From positions 2,158,001 through 2,222,000 of the forward strand of contig NZ_AP023439.1 of assembly GCF_014701095.1 (NCBI RefSeq): a stretch of 64,000 nt of DNA, read 5' to 3'. Below the pieces are notes generated by a model. The model did no database searches. It was not told where the DNA came from and worked only from the letters and a program-made list of their open reading frames with translations. Each line of letters begins with the position of its first letter. Within the stretch, counting starts at the first letter, position 1. Made by a program: the position numbers and the translations under genes. This DNA is from Streptomyces tuirus (lineage in GTDB: Bacteria > Actinomycetota > Actinomycetes > Streptomycetales > Streptomycetaceae). Below, in pieces: positions 9,763 to 17,937 of the stretch.

Positions 9763-11526
9763 ATGGCCGACAACGTCACGTCGCTGTTCCGCAGTACCGC
9801 GGCACACAGCCCGTCGATGGCGGCTCTGACACGTGAGGGCGGCGAGGGAGCCGGCCCCGTGGACTTCTGTATCCCCTGCAACCCGTACTTCCCGACCCCG
9901 GCCATGTTCGAGGACATGGCGGGCCGGCTGCGCGACATCATCACCTACTACCCGAGCAGCGCCGACACGATCACCGCCGAGCTGTGCAGCCTGCTGCAGC
10001 TCCCGCCGCAGTGCGTGGCCATGGGCAACGGCTCGACCGAGCTCATCACCTGGATCGACCATCTGCTGGTCCGCGAGTCACTCGCCGTCCCCGTCCCCAC
10101 CTTCGGCCGCTGGACCGACCAGCCCATGGAGACCGGCAAGCGGGTCGACATGTTCCCGCTCCAGGAGTCCAGCGGCTTCGCCCTCGACCTCGCGCAGTAC
10201 GCCGAGTTCATCCGGGCCCGCGGCACCCGCGTCGCGGTGATCTGCAACCCCAACAACCCCGACGGCGGTTTCCTGCACAAGCACGCCATCGTGCAGTTCA
10301 TGGACGCCATGGCCGACCTCGACCTGGTCGTGATCGACGAGTCGTTCCTGGAGTTCGCGGACGCCGAGGCCGAGCCGTCGGTCGTCCAGGAGGCGATGCT
10401 GCGGCCCAACGTGGTCGTGCTGCGCAGCCTCGGCAAGAACTTCGGCCTGCACGGCATCCGCTTCGGCTATCTCGTCGCCAACCCGGCGCTCGCGGGCCGG
10501 GTCCGCTCGATGCTGCCGAAGTGGAACCTCAACTCCTTCGCCGAGCACGTCGTCTTCATGCTCAAGGAGCACGGCGCCGAGTACGCGCAGAGCCTCCAGC
10601 AGGTGCGCCGCGACCGCCTCGACATGGCCGGCCAGCTCTCCTCCCTGCCCGGGCTCACGGTCTACCCCTCGCAGGGCAACTTCCTCTTCGTGCGCCTCCC
10701 CGTGGGCGCCGAGGGCACCGTGGTCCGGGACCGCATGCTCACCGAGCACCGGATCCTGGTCCGCGAGTGCGGCAACAAGATCGGTTCGTCCAGTCGCTTC
10801 CTGCGTCTCGTGGTGCGCCCCCAGGTGGACGTGCGTCGCCTGGTGTCCGGCCTGGAACAGGTGCTCTACGGGACGTCCAGGAGGGGAGCCGCCGTACCCG
10901 AGCTGGGCAATGGGACCAGCTACAGCTCGGGTACGGCGGCCGTGGACCGGCTGGTGAGCGAGACGAACGGGTCGGGCATGCGGGGGCTCGCGGCGCAGGC
11001 GGTGGGGATGGCCGCGGCGCAGGCCCCCGCCGCGGCCACGGGGGCCGTTGGGCCGGGGCTCGCCCCGGCGGCCGCGAGCACGGGTGGGGCGGGGTTCGCT
11101 CCCGCCGCGGCGGCCGCCGCCCCGGCTCCCGCTCCGGCCACCGGTATCGGCATGCCGCTCCCCGCCGCCGCGTCCGCCGTGCCGGCGGGTACGAGCGGCG
11201 GGATGCCGATGCCGGCTGCGGCGCAGATGCCGCAGCCGCAGGTGCCGCAGCCCCAGATGCCGCAGGCGGTGCCGCAGCCCGCTCCCCAGCCGGTGGCCGC
11301 CCCGGCGCCGCCCCTGGCGCCGGTGGCCCAGGCCCCGGCTCCCGCGCCCGCGCCGTCGCCCATGGCCGCTCCGTTCACCGGGCCCACGCCGCCCGGTGTC
11401 CCGGCCCGTGGGGGCCTGACGGCGGCGCAGGTGCGCGGCACGAACGGGCTGACGCCCGCGCCGGCCACGGGCTGGCCCGCGGCGCAGAGCTGGCCGAACG
11501 CGGCGGGGATGGGGCAGGCGGGGTAG
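9763..11526 (+). CDS. class I/II PLP aminotransferase (HisC-like) with a 200-residue Pro/Ala-rich tail
   Basis: Residues 1-370 form a fold-type-I aminotransferase resembling histidinol-phosphate or threonine-phosphate enzymes: GNGSTELI near 88 (PLP phosphate), CNPNNPDG (near 163), VVIDESFLEF (PLP-ring Asp), SLGKNFGLHGIRFGY with the Schiff-base Lys225, and RLVVRP near the end (carboxylate Arg). The ATG at 9763 follows ACGGAGG. Residues 380-587 are low complexity: long runs of Ala, Pro, Gly, Gln and Met with QMPQPQVPQPQMPQ-type repeats and no predicted fold, an unusual addition for this class. The substrate is unknown; no histidine-biosynthesis gene is nearby. Confidence 0.75.
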   Translation: MADNVTSLFRSTAAHSPSMAALTREGGEGAGPVDFCIPCNPYFPTPAMFEDMAGRLRDIITYYPSSADTITAELCSLLQLPPQCVAMGNGSTELITWIDHLLVRESLAVPVPTFGRWTDQPMETGKRVDMFPLQESSGFALDLAQYAEFIRARGTRVAVICNPNNPDGGFLHKHAIVQFMDAMADLDLVVIDESFLEFADAEAEPSVVQEAMLRPNVVVLRSLGKNFGLHGIRFGYLVANPALAGRVRSMLPKWNLNSFAEHVVFMLKEHGAEYAQSLQQVRRDRLDMAGQLSSLPGLTVYPSQGNFLFVRLPVGAEGTVVRDRMLTEHRILVRECGNKIGSSSRFLRLVVRPQVDVRRLVSGLEQVLYGTSRRGAAVPELGNGTSYSSGTAAVDRLVSETNGSGMRGLAAQAVGMAAAQAPAAATGAVGPGLAPAAASTGGAGFAPAAAAAAPAPAPATGIGMPLPAAASAVPAGTSGGMPMPAAAQMPQPQVPQPQMPQAVPQPAPQPVAAPAPPLAPVAQAPAPAPAPSPMAAPFTGPTPPGVPARGGLTAAQVRGTNGLTPAPATGWPAAQSWPNAAGMGQAG

Positions 11527-11817
11527 CGCCCTCCCGCCGCCGCACCGTCCGGCCGGCCCCCGGCGCCACCGCGGCCGAGCCGGCCGTGGGCGCGGCAGCC
11601 CGGCACCGAGGCCCCCGACGGCCGGGCCGCGACCGCCCGCGCCGCCGCAGTCGTCTGCACGCCTCACCAAGGGAGGCCCGAAGGCCCCTGCCGCCTCGAC
11701 GGACAGCACGTCCGCTCCGACATCCGGGAGGACAGGACCGGCATCCACCTGAAGCTGACGCTCACGACATCGGCGGGCTACGCCGGTGCGCTGACCCTGG
11801 GTGTGGAGCGGGGCTGA
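11527..11817 (+). pseudogene. coding-like frame without a start, possible decayed gene end
   Basis: After the TAG of the aminotransferase the same frame stays open for 96 codons to a TGA at 11815. It has no ATG, GTG or TTG until three codons before its own stop. The last 45 codons (RLDGQHVRSDIREDRTG, then IHLKLTLTTSAGYAGALTL) show normal Streptomyces third-position bias and a strand-like pattern. It could be the 3' remnant of a lost gene or an extension cut off by a new stop codon. The stretch 11527-11872 holds no other gene. Confidence 0.3.
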
Positions 11818-11827
11818 CACGGCCCCG

Positions 11828-11867
11828 GCGGCCCGGAGCCCACCGGCTTCAGTGGACTCCGGGCCGC
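11828..11867. terminator. bidirectional terminator between convergent genes
   Basis: GCGGCCCGGAG (11828-11838) and CTCCGGGCCGC (11857-11867) form a perfect 11-bp stem, followed on the plus strand by TTTCGTC. It separates the aminotransferase from the YCII-domain gene on the other strand. Confidence 0.7.
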
Positions 11868-11872
11868 TTTCG

Positions 11873-12421
11873 TCACCGTCGGCCGCCGAACTCCCACGCG
11901 TGCACCTCGACGCTCGCGTACCGCCCCCGGGGCAGCACGGCACGCGCCGCCTCCGCGTCCGGGGCCCGGAGCAGTGCGGCCGTGCCCACCCAGACCTCAC
12001 CATCGTCGGACAGCAGGGGCCCGAACGCGATCAACTCGTCCCGTTGCTCGGGTACTTCGAGAGCTGAGCCGGTCGAGGGGCCGAGGCCGAGCACGAGATG
12101 ACGGTCGCCGCCCGTCCGCCCGCCCGGGTACTCCCACATGGTCCGCCCCAGCAGATTCCGCCAGCGCCGCAGCAGGACGTCCCGGTACACCCCGGCCTGG
12201 TAGTTGGGCTCGTCGAAGGCGAACGCCCGCGCGGCGGCGGCATCCGGCAGGCCGACGATGTGCACACTGCCGGTGGGGGTCTCCCCGTCATCGGCGAAGG
12301 TCGGCCCCCGGGCGATCAACTCCGCCTCGAACCGGTCCATATAGGCCCAGTGCGCCTCCCCCAGCTCCTCCCGCAGCGGCAGGGAGCCGGGCCGGTCGCG
12401 GTGGTGGCAGAAGAACTCCAT
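11873..12421 (-). CDS. double YCII-domain protein
   Basis: A 182-residue protein containing two YCII-like (ferredoxin-fold) modules. The first (residues 1-95) has the typical EAHWAYMDRFEAELIARGPTF and GSVHIVGLPDAAAARAFAFDEPNYQAGVY patterns. The second (about 110-180) repeats them in weaker form (EQRDELIAFGPLLSDDGEVWVGTAALLRAPDAEAARAVL). YCII proteins are small dimeric folds often linked to ring-cleavage or unknown enzyme chemistry; the function here is not known. The ATG at 12421 lies opposite the hydrolase gene, whose chosen start leaves 64 bp between them. Confidence 0.75.
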   Translation of the reverse strand: MEFFCHHRDRPGSLPLREELGEAHWAYMDRFEAELIARGPTFADDGETPTGSVHIVGLPDAAAARAFAFDEPNYQAGVYRDVLLRRWRNLLGRTMWEYPGGRTGGDRHLVLGLGPSTGSALEVPEQRDELIAFGPLLSDDGEVWVGTAALLRAPDAEAARAVLPRGRYASVEVHAWEFGGRR

Positions 12422-12485
12422 GGCTCATCCAACCTCAGTGGCTACGCTCGTGTCTCCCGTCGTCGTGACCACAGGAGAGCAGACC

Positions 12486-13262
12486 GTGCGCAGCGCCGCC
12501 GTAACGCCCGAGGGCGACCAGATCCGCTGGGTCGAACTGCCGGGGCGGCAGCCGCCGCGCGTCTATGTGCACGGACTGGGCGCCACATCGCCCGCCTACT
12601 TCACCGAGGCCGCGGTCCATCCGCTGCTGGCCGGGCACCGTTCGCTGCTGATCGACCTGCTGGGCCACGGCATCAGCGACCGCCCGACGACCTTCGACTA
12701 CACGCTCGAATCGCACGCCGACGCGCTCGCCGACGCCCTGACCGCCGCGGGGGTTTCGGACGCCGAGGTGATCGCGCACAGCATGGGCGGCTCGGTGGCG
12801 ATCGTCCTGGCGGCCCGCCATCCCCGTCTGGTGTCCCGGCTGGTGCTCGTCGACGCCAACCTCGACCCGGTCCCGCGTACGCCCGGCTCCTCGGGCAGCA
12901 GCGGCATCGCCGCCTACTCCGAGGAGGAGTTCGTGACCGGCGGCGGCTGGGAGGAGGTCCGCGACCGGGCCGGCGCCCACTGGTGGTCGACGATGCGTCT
13001 GGCCGGCCGCGAGGCCCTGCACCGCAGCGCGTTCCATCTGACGCGCGGCACGGACCCCACGATGCGGGAGCTGTTGCTGGATCTGAGGATTCCCCGCACG
13101 TTCCTGCTTCCCGAGGCGGACGGGCCGCTCCCGGGCTCCGACGCCCTCGGCGCGGCGGGCGTGTCCGTCGTCGCGATCCCCGGCTGCGGTCACAACATCA
13201 TGCTGGACAACCCGGAGGCGTTCGCGCGGGCCACCGCGGCGGCGCTGGCGCCCCGGGGCTGA
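12486..13262 (+). CDS. alpha/beta-hydrolase
   Basis: A 258-residue alpha/beta-hydrolase: oxyanion-loop HGLGATS (near residue 30), nucleophile elbow IAHSMGGS with the catalytic Ser, and the final GCGHNIMLDNPEAF with the catalytic His. The acidic member is probably in LPEADGPLPGSDAL. A longer frame opens at 12420, but GTG 12486 is chosen because AGGAG (12473-12477) is 8 bp upstream and the longer version would run into the divergent YCII gene. The reaction is unknown; esterase, lactonase or C-C hydrolase activity would all fit. Confidence 0.8.
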   Translation: MRSAAVTPEGDQIRWVELPGRQPPRVYVHGLGATSPAYFTEAAVHPLLAGHRSLLIDLLGHGISDRPTTFDYTLESHADALADALTAAGVSDAEVIAHSMGGSVAIVLAARHPRLVSRLVLVDANLDPVPRTPGSSGSSGIAAYSEEEFVTGGGWEEVRDRAGAHWWSTMRLAGREALHRSAFHLTRGTDPTMRELLLDLRIPRTFLLPEADGPLPGSDALGAAGVSVVAIPGCGHNIMLDNPEAFARATAAALAPRG

Positions 13263-13293
13263 CCGGCCCTCGCCGCGGGGTCCGCGCGGGAAC

Positions 13294-13339
13294 ACGGGGG
13301 CGGCCCGCCGGACCACCGGCCCGGTGCGGCCGCCCCCGT
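13294..13339. terminator. bidirectional terminator (12-bp stem)
   Basis: ACGGGGGCGGCC (13294-13305) pairs perfectly with GGCCGCCCCCGT (13328-13339), with a small inner hairpin in the loop. It lies between the convergent hydrolase and DUF4360 genes and ends 8 bp from the latter's stop codon. Confidence 0.75.
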
Positions 13340-13347
13340 TCACACCG

Positions 13348-14004
13348 TCACGACTTCTTCGGGCACTCCTTCCACGCCAGGTGGTACACCGTGCTGATGT
13401 CCCCGTCCGTGGAGTCCATCGTCATGAAGCTGACCTTGTCGGCCGACTGGGTGCCGGCGTTGACGCGGATCTCGGTGTTGATGTTGAAGTTGCGCTGGAC
13501 TCCGCAGGGTGCGTAGACCAGCTGGGCCCAGTCGGTCTCGTCGGTGGCCTGCCAGTTGTCGTTGAGGGGGCCGCTGAAGGGGTGGTTCCTGTACACCGTG
13601 CTGGGCGAGCCCTGGAAGTAGTACGAGGCCCGCTGGGTGGCGCTCGCGCCCCGCTGGAGGGCGGCGAATCCCCGGTAGTCCGCGCTCGCGATGGCGTAGG
13701 TGAAGCCGCCCGGGACGTGGACCTTCAGATTGAGCTGGCAGTTCCGGCGGAACGCGGTCGGGTCGGAGTTTCCGCCGGCCTGCGCCAGGTAGTCGCTGTA
13801 GGTCACCGTGAAGGCGGTGTTGTCCTCGGAGACGGCGACCGCTGCCGTGCCCTGCGGGCAGCCGGAGCCGTTCACCGTGGCGACCTGGATGATGATCTTG
13901 TCCGGGGGCGGGTCGTCGAACCCGCCGGAGGACGGGGTTTGTGCGGGAAGTGCGCTGGTGAGGAGCGCGGCTACCGCACCGCTCAGGAGCAGGCCACCGG
14001 CCAT
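13348..14004 (-). CDS. secreted DUF4360 protein
   Basis: A 218-residue exported protein. The N-terminus MAGGLLLSGAVAALLTSALPAQ is a Sec signal peptide. The mature domain matches the DUF4360 pattern: KIIIQVATVNGSGCPQGT near the start, a YSDYLAQAGG block, RRNCQLNLKVHVPGGFTYAIASADYRG, and a closing YHLAWKEC. Four cysteines (SGC, NCQ, PCG, EC) probably make two disulfides. Function is unknown; related proteins are found in bacteria and fungi and are secreted. It has its own upstream region with a dyad at 14054-14082. Confidence 0.8.
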   Translation of the reverse strand: MAGGLLLSGAVAALLTSALPAQTPSSGGFDDPPPDKIIIQVATVNGSGCPQGTAAVAVSEDNTAFTVTYSDYLAQAGGNSDPTAFRRNCQLNLKVHVPGGFTYAIASADYRGFAALQRGASATQRASYYFQGSPSTVYRNHPFSGPLNDNWQATDETDWAQLVYAPCGVQRNFNINTEIRVNAGTQSADKVSFMTMDSTDGDISTVYHLAWKECPKKS

Positions 14005-14307
14005 GGTTCTCCCATCGGTTCGTGGGGGGTGGATCGTGACAGAGAAAGATCATGCGCATGTCAAAGTGACAGGCGCATGCGCCCCCGACCTGTGACCATT
14101 CCATGGAGGGGATGTGAAGAGCGGGAGCGGTCGCATCGTACGCAGCGCGGCAGGGGTGGGCCAGGGCGCTCTCCGGCCATTCACACTGGCGGGAATTCAC
14201 TGGGACACCGGCAGGCACATAGGGTGCGTTCGACCAGTGCGTCAGACCGAGGACATCCCGAGGACGGAATGAGGATCACGCACAGCGCCGCGCACGGCCG
14301 CAGCCCC
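14005..14307. other. 303-bp intergenic region with a palindromic site upstream of the DUF4360 gene
   Basis: No gene is visible. At 14059-14071 the sequence TGTCA-AAG-TGACA is a perfect dyad, flanked by GCGCAT (14054-14059) and ATGCGC (14077-14082), giving a nested inverted repeat about 40-75 bp upstream of the DUF4360 start. It is a likely operator; the regulator is unknown. The remaining sequence, towards the Rrf2 gene end, shows nothing I can name. Confidence 0.4.
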
Positions 14308-14766
14308 TCAGGGGTTCTCCCAGGCCGCCGGTTCCGCCGCCAGACGCTCCACCGGCTCCGGCAGCGCCCCGGCCGCGAGGTCGGCGATCGTCACGCCCTC
14401 CAGGATCCTGCGCACATTGGCCCGCAGGGCGATCCACAGCGGCAGCAGCGGCTCGGCGGTGCCGGAGTAGGCGAGACCGGTCGGCCGTTCGCCGCGCACC
14501 GAGACGATCGGCCCGTCCACGGCCCGGATCACGTCCGCGACCGTGATCTCCGCGGCCTCCCGGGCCAGCCGGTAACCGCCGCCCCCGCCGCGCCGGCTGT
14601 CGACGACCCCGCCGCGCCGCAGATCCCCGAGGATCCCCTCCAGGAACTTGTGTGGGATGTCCTGCGCGGTGGCGACGGCCTCCGCCTTGACCGGCCCCTC
14701 CCCCTGCCGGACGGCCAGCTCCACGACCGCTCGTACCGCGTAGTCCGCTCGTGCCGAGATCCTCAT
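14308..14766 (-). CDS. Rrf2-family transcriptional regulator lacking Fe-S cysteines
   Basis: A 152-residue Rrf2 protein. Residues 1-80 carry the winged helix (ISARADYAVRAVVELA, AQDIPHKFLEGILGDLRRGGVVDSRRGGGGGYRLA). The C-terminal helix follows. IscR/NsrR-type members have three cysteines near residues 90-110; here that segment (SVRGERPTGLAYSGTAEPLLPLW) has none, so it cannot bind a cluster in the usual way and should belong with the CymR/YwnA-like, cluster-free group. It is divergent from the GH35 gene across a 138-bp region with three 19-bp direct repeats, which it may bind. Confidence 0.85.
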   Translation of the reverse strand: MRISARADYAVRAVVELAVRQGEGPVKAEAVATAQDIPHKFLEGILGDLRRGGVVDSRRGGGGGYRLAREAAEITVADVIRAVDGPIVSVRGERPTGLAYSGTAEPLLPLWIALRANVRRILEGVTIADLAAGALPEPVERLAAEPAAWENP

Positions 14767-14798
14767 AGGACCATTGTCGCCGTGACCCTGTAGACATT

Positions 14799-14864
14799 GA
14801 GCACACGCACCGCGCACCACAGCGAGCACACGCACCCCGCACGACGAGCACACGCACCTCGCAC
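14799..14864. repeat. three 19-bp direct repeats in the Rrf2/GH35 divergent region
   Basis: GAGCACACGCACC-N-CGCAC occurs at 14799-14817, 14824-14842 and 14846-14864, identical except for one base (G, C, T). Starts are 25 and 22 bp apart, roughly two helical turns. The array lies between the start codons of the Rrf2 regulator and the beta-galactosidase, so it is a candidate iterated operator. Confidence 0.7.
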
Positions 14865-14904
14865 CACGCATCACGTATCGCAAGGCACAACAGGAGGCGC
14901 TCCC

Positions 14905-17900
14905 TTGGAGCTCAGCAGGCGTACCTTCCACGCTCTGGCCGGCACGGCGGCGCTCGGCTTCGCGCTGACCGGCAGCGGGTCGCCGACCTCCGCCCACCCG
15001 GCACGCACCGCGCCCACCGGCCCGCCGCCCCCGGTGCCGAGCGCGGACGGCCGACCGCACGAGATCGGCTTCGACTCCTACTCGCTGCTGGTCGACGGCC
15101 GCCGCCTGGTGCTCTGGTCGGGCGAGATGCACCCCTTCCGGCTGCCGAGCCCGTCGCTGTGGCGGGACGTGCTGGAGAAGATGCGGGCGCACGGCTACAA
15201 CGCCGTCAGCGTGTACGTCGCCTGGAACCACCACTCCCCCGCCCCCGGCCGCTACGACTTCACCGGCGTGCGCGACCTGGACCTCTTCCTGCGGACGGCC
15301 GCCGAGGCGGGGCTGTACGTGATCCTGCGGCCCGGGCCGTACATCAACGCCGAGGTCGACGCGGGCGGCTTCCCGGGCTGGCTGACCGCCACCGAGGGCC
15401 GCGCCCGGACCTCCGACCCGACGTATCTGAAGTACGTCGACGAGTGGCTGACCGCCGTCAACGCCATCGTCGCGAAACGCCTGTTCACACGGGGCACGGG
15501 CACGGTCCTGCTCTACCAGATCGAGAACGAGTACGACGCGCACGTCGACGAGCCGTCCGGGCGCGCCTACATGTCGTATCTGTACGAGAAGGTCCGCGCC
15601 GACGGCATCGACGTACCGCTGTTCCACAACGACAAGGGCCGCAACGGTCACTGGACCCCGGGCTCGTTCTCCACCGGCGGGGAGAAGGGGCGCTGGCTGT
15701 ACGGGTTCGACGGGTACCCGGAGCCGGACCGGGCGCCGTCCGACTGGGGGCTCTTCGGGACCGGCGGCGCCAAGGGCGGGGCCACGGCCAGTCCGAGGAC
15801 GCCCGGGTTCGTGCCCGAGTTCGGCGGGGGCCGGTTCGACCCGTGGGGCGGGGCGGCGTTCGACGGCAAGGGGTACGCCGAGGCGCGCCGGACCCGGGAC
15901 GCGGCGTACGAGCGGCGCTTCCACCTCACCAACCTCGCCAACGGCATCACCCTGCACAACGTCTACATGACCTTCGGCGGCACCTCCTGGGGCTGGCTGC
16001 CCGCGCCGGCCGTCTACACCTCGTACGACTACGGCGCCGCGTTCGACGAGGCCCGCAACGCCACCCCGAAGCTCGCGCCGATGCACCAGACCGGGCAGTT
16101 GCTGCGGTTCGTGCCCGACCTCGCCAAGCTGCACCGGGCGAAGTCCGTGCGCGCGACCGACGAGCGGATCAAGGTCTACCACCTGACCAACCCCGACACC
16201 GGGGCCCACTTCTACGTTCTGCGCAACGACTCCGGCGAGGCGGTCTCGGTGACGCTGCCGGACGCCGGGATCAACGTGCCGGTCATGGTCCCCGCGCGGG
16301 ACGCCAAGCTGATCGCCGCCGATCTGAGGCTCGGGAAGCGGACGCTGGTGCACGCCACCGTCCAGCCGATGCTGAGCCTGACCGCCGGACGGCAGGACAT
16401 CGCCGTGTTCGCGGGCCGGCGGGGCGATCTCGCGCAGGTCGTGCTGGAGTGCCCCGACGAGCCCACTCCCATGCGGCTGGACGCGGAGCCGGCGTGGTCC
16501 TGGAACCTCAACAAGCTGAACATCACCGCTCCGCTCGGCGCCGGCGGGCTGAGCCGGGTGCGGGTCGAGGGCGACGGCGTGGACACACCGATGCTGGTGC
16601 TGTTCGCCGACGACGCGACCTCCCTGCGGCTGTGGCCGTACGAGACGCCGTCCGGCCCGCTCCTCGTCTACGGCCCCGCCCTGCTGCGGTCCGCCACCCT
16701 GCGCGGCTCGACGGTCCACCTCACCGGTGACACCGTCGGCGCGACCGGCCTGGAGGTGTGGGGACCGCCCGGGATCACCCATGTGACGTGGAACGGGCGC
16801 GCGGTGGCCACCCGGATCAGCGCCTCCGGCAGCCTGCTGGCGCTGCGGCCGCTGCCCGGGGTGACCCGGCCGGCCCTGCCCGCGCTCGACGGCTGGCGAC
16901 GGCAGACCGGGAATCCGGAGTCCGAGCCGGACTTCGACGACTCGGACTGGACGACGGCCGACAAGGAGACGACCTTCAGCACCACGCCCGTCCCCGACGG
17001 GCAGCCCGTCCTGTTCGCCGACGACTACGGCTTCCACTACGGCGACGTCTGGTACCGGGGCGAGTGGAGCGACGAGAACGGCATCGAGTCGGTCTCCCTC
17101 GCCTACAGCACGGGCACGCAGGGCCTGCTGATGGCCTGGCTGGACGGCGAGCCGCTGGGCACGCACCGGATGCCCGTACCGGACAAGGAGCGGGCGCGGC
17201 AGGGGACGTGGACCGCCAAGGCCGCCTTCGCCCTGCCCGAGGAGCTGCGGGAGAGGTTCCGTGAGGCACGGGACGGGAAGCGCGACCGGCACGTGCTGTC
17301 CGTGCTCGTGCGGCCGATGCAGCACGACATGGACGGCGAGGCCCTCGACACGCACAAGGCCGCGCGGGGTCTGACCGCCGTCACCTTCGAGGGCGGCTCC
17401 CCCGAGGTGACCTGGCGTGTCCAGGGCGCGTCCACGCTCGATCCCGTGCGCGGGCCGATGAACAACGGCGGGCTGCACGGGGAGCGCGAGGGCTGGCATC
17501 TGCCCGAGTACGACGACGGGGACTGGAAGGACACCGAACTCCCCCGGGCCGAGCGGCGGCAGGGCGTCACCTGGTACCGGACGGACTTCCGGCTGGATGT
17601 CCTCCCCGGGGTCGACGCCTCGATCGGGCTCGTCCTCGACGACGACCCGGGCCGGGCCTACCGCGTCCAGATCTTCCTCAACGGCTGGAACATGGGCCAG
17701 TACATCAACGACGTGGGCCCGCAGCACACCTTCGTGCTGCCCAACGGGATCCTGCGCACACGGGGTGCCAACACACTGGCGCTGGCGGTGCTGTCCGACG
17801 GGACCACACCGTCCGGGCCCGGAGAGGCACGGCTGACCCTGCTGGGCGCGGCGGCCGGAGGCGTGCCCGTGAAACCGGCTGGATCGGTCACGCCAGGCGG

Positions 17901-17937
17901 ATCACGTTCCAGGACAGCGGCTCCAGAACGGCGCTGA
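14905..17937 (+). CDS. secreted GH35 beta-galactosidase
   Basis: A 1010-residue glycoside hydrolase family 35 enzyme that releases terminal beta-galactose from oligosaccharides or galactans. A longer frame exists, but TTG 14905 is chosen because AGGAGG (14892-14897) lies 7 bp upstream and the product then starts MELSRRTFHALAGTAALG, a twin-arginine signal. The catalytic barrel holds YVAWNHHSP and RPGPYINAEVDAGGFPGW, acid/base Glu209 in QIENEY and nucleophile Glu305 in VPEFGGG. The C-terminal 500 residues form beta-sandwich domains, including a jelly-roll with DWTTADKET and WYRGEW. Its 3' end overlaps the convergent GH51 gene by 50 bp. Confidence 0.9.
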   Translation: MELSRRTFHALAGTAALGFALTGSGSPTSAHPARTAPTGPPPPVPSADGRPHEIGFDSYSLLVDGRRLVLWSGEMHPFRLPSPSLWRDVLEKMRAHGYNAVSVYVAWNHHSPAPGRYDFTGVRDLDLFLRTAAEAGLYVILRPGPYINAEVDAGGFPGWLTATEGRARTSDPTYLKYVDEWLTAVNAIVAKRLFTRGTGTVLLYQIENEYDAHVDEPSGRAYMSYLYEKVRADGIDVPLFHNDKGRNGHWTPGSFSTGGEKGRWLYGFDGYPEPDRAPSDWGLFGTGGAKGGATASPRTPGFVPEFGGGRFDPWGGAAFDGKGYAEARRTRDAAYERRFHLTNLANGITLHNVYMTFGGTSWGWLPAPAVYTSYDYGAAFDEARNATPKLAPMHQTGQLLRFVPDLAKLHRAKSVRATDERIKVYHLTNPDTGAHFYVLRNDSGEAVSVTLPDAGINVPVMVPARDAKLIAADLRLGKRTLVHATVQPMLSLTAGRQDIAVFAGRRGDLAQVVLECPDEPTPMRLDAEPAWSWNLNKLNITAPLGAGGLSRVRVEGDGVDTPMLVLFADDATSLRLWPYETPSGPLLVYGPALLRSATLRGSTVHLTGDTVGATGLEVWGPPGITHVTWNGRAVATRISASGSLLALRPLPGVTRPALPALDGWRRQTGNPESEPDFDDSDWTTADKETTFSTTPVPDGQPVLFADDYGFHYGDVWYRGEWSDENGIESVSLAYSTGTQGLLMAWLDGEPLGTHRMPVPDKERARQGTWTAKAAFALPEELRERFREARDGKRDRHVLSVLVRPMQHDMDGEALDTHKAARGLTAVTFEGGSPEVTWRVQGASTLDPVRGPMNNGGLHGEREGWHLPEYDDGDWKDTELPRAERRQGVTWYRTDFRLDVLPGVDASIGLVLDDDPGRAYRVQIFLNGWNMGQYINDVGPQHTFVLPNGILRTRGANTLALAVLSDGTTPSGPGEARLTLLGAAAGGVPVKPAGSVTPGGSRSRTAAPERR

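Noticed and set aside
12420-12485. Longer start of the alpha/beta-hydrolase at 12420
   Set aside because: It would overlap the divergent YCII gene start and lacks a ribosome site, whereas GTG 12486 has AGGAG at the right distance.
14308-17727. A 1139-codon open frame antisense to the GH35 gene, running into the Rrf2 gene
   Set aside because: Only its last 152 codons (the Rrf2 gene) look like protein; the rest is a shadow of GH35.
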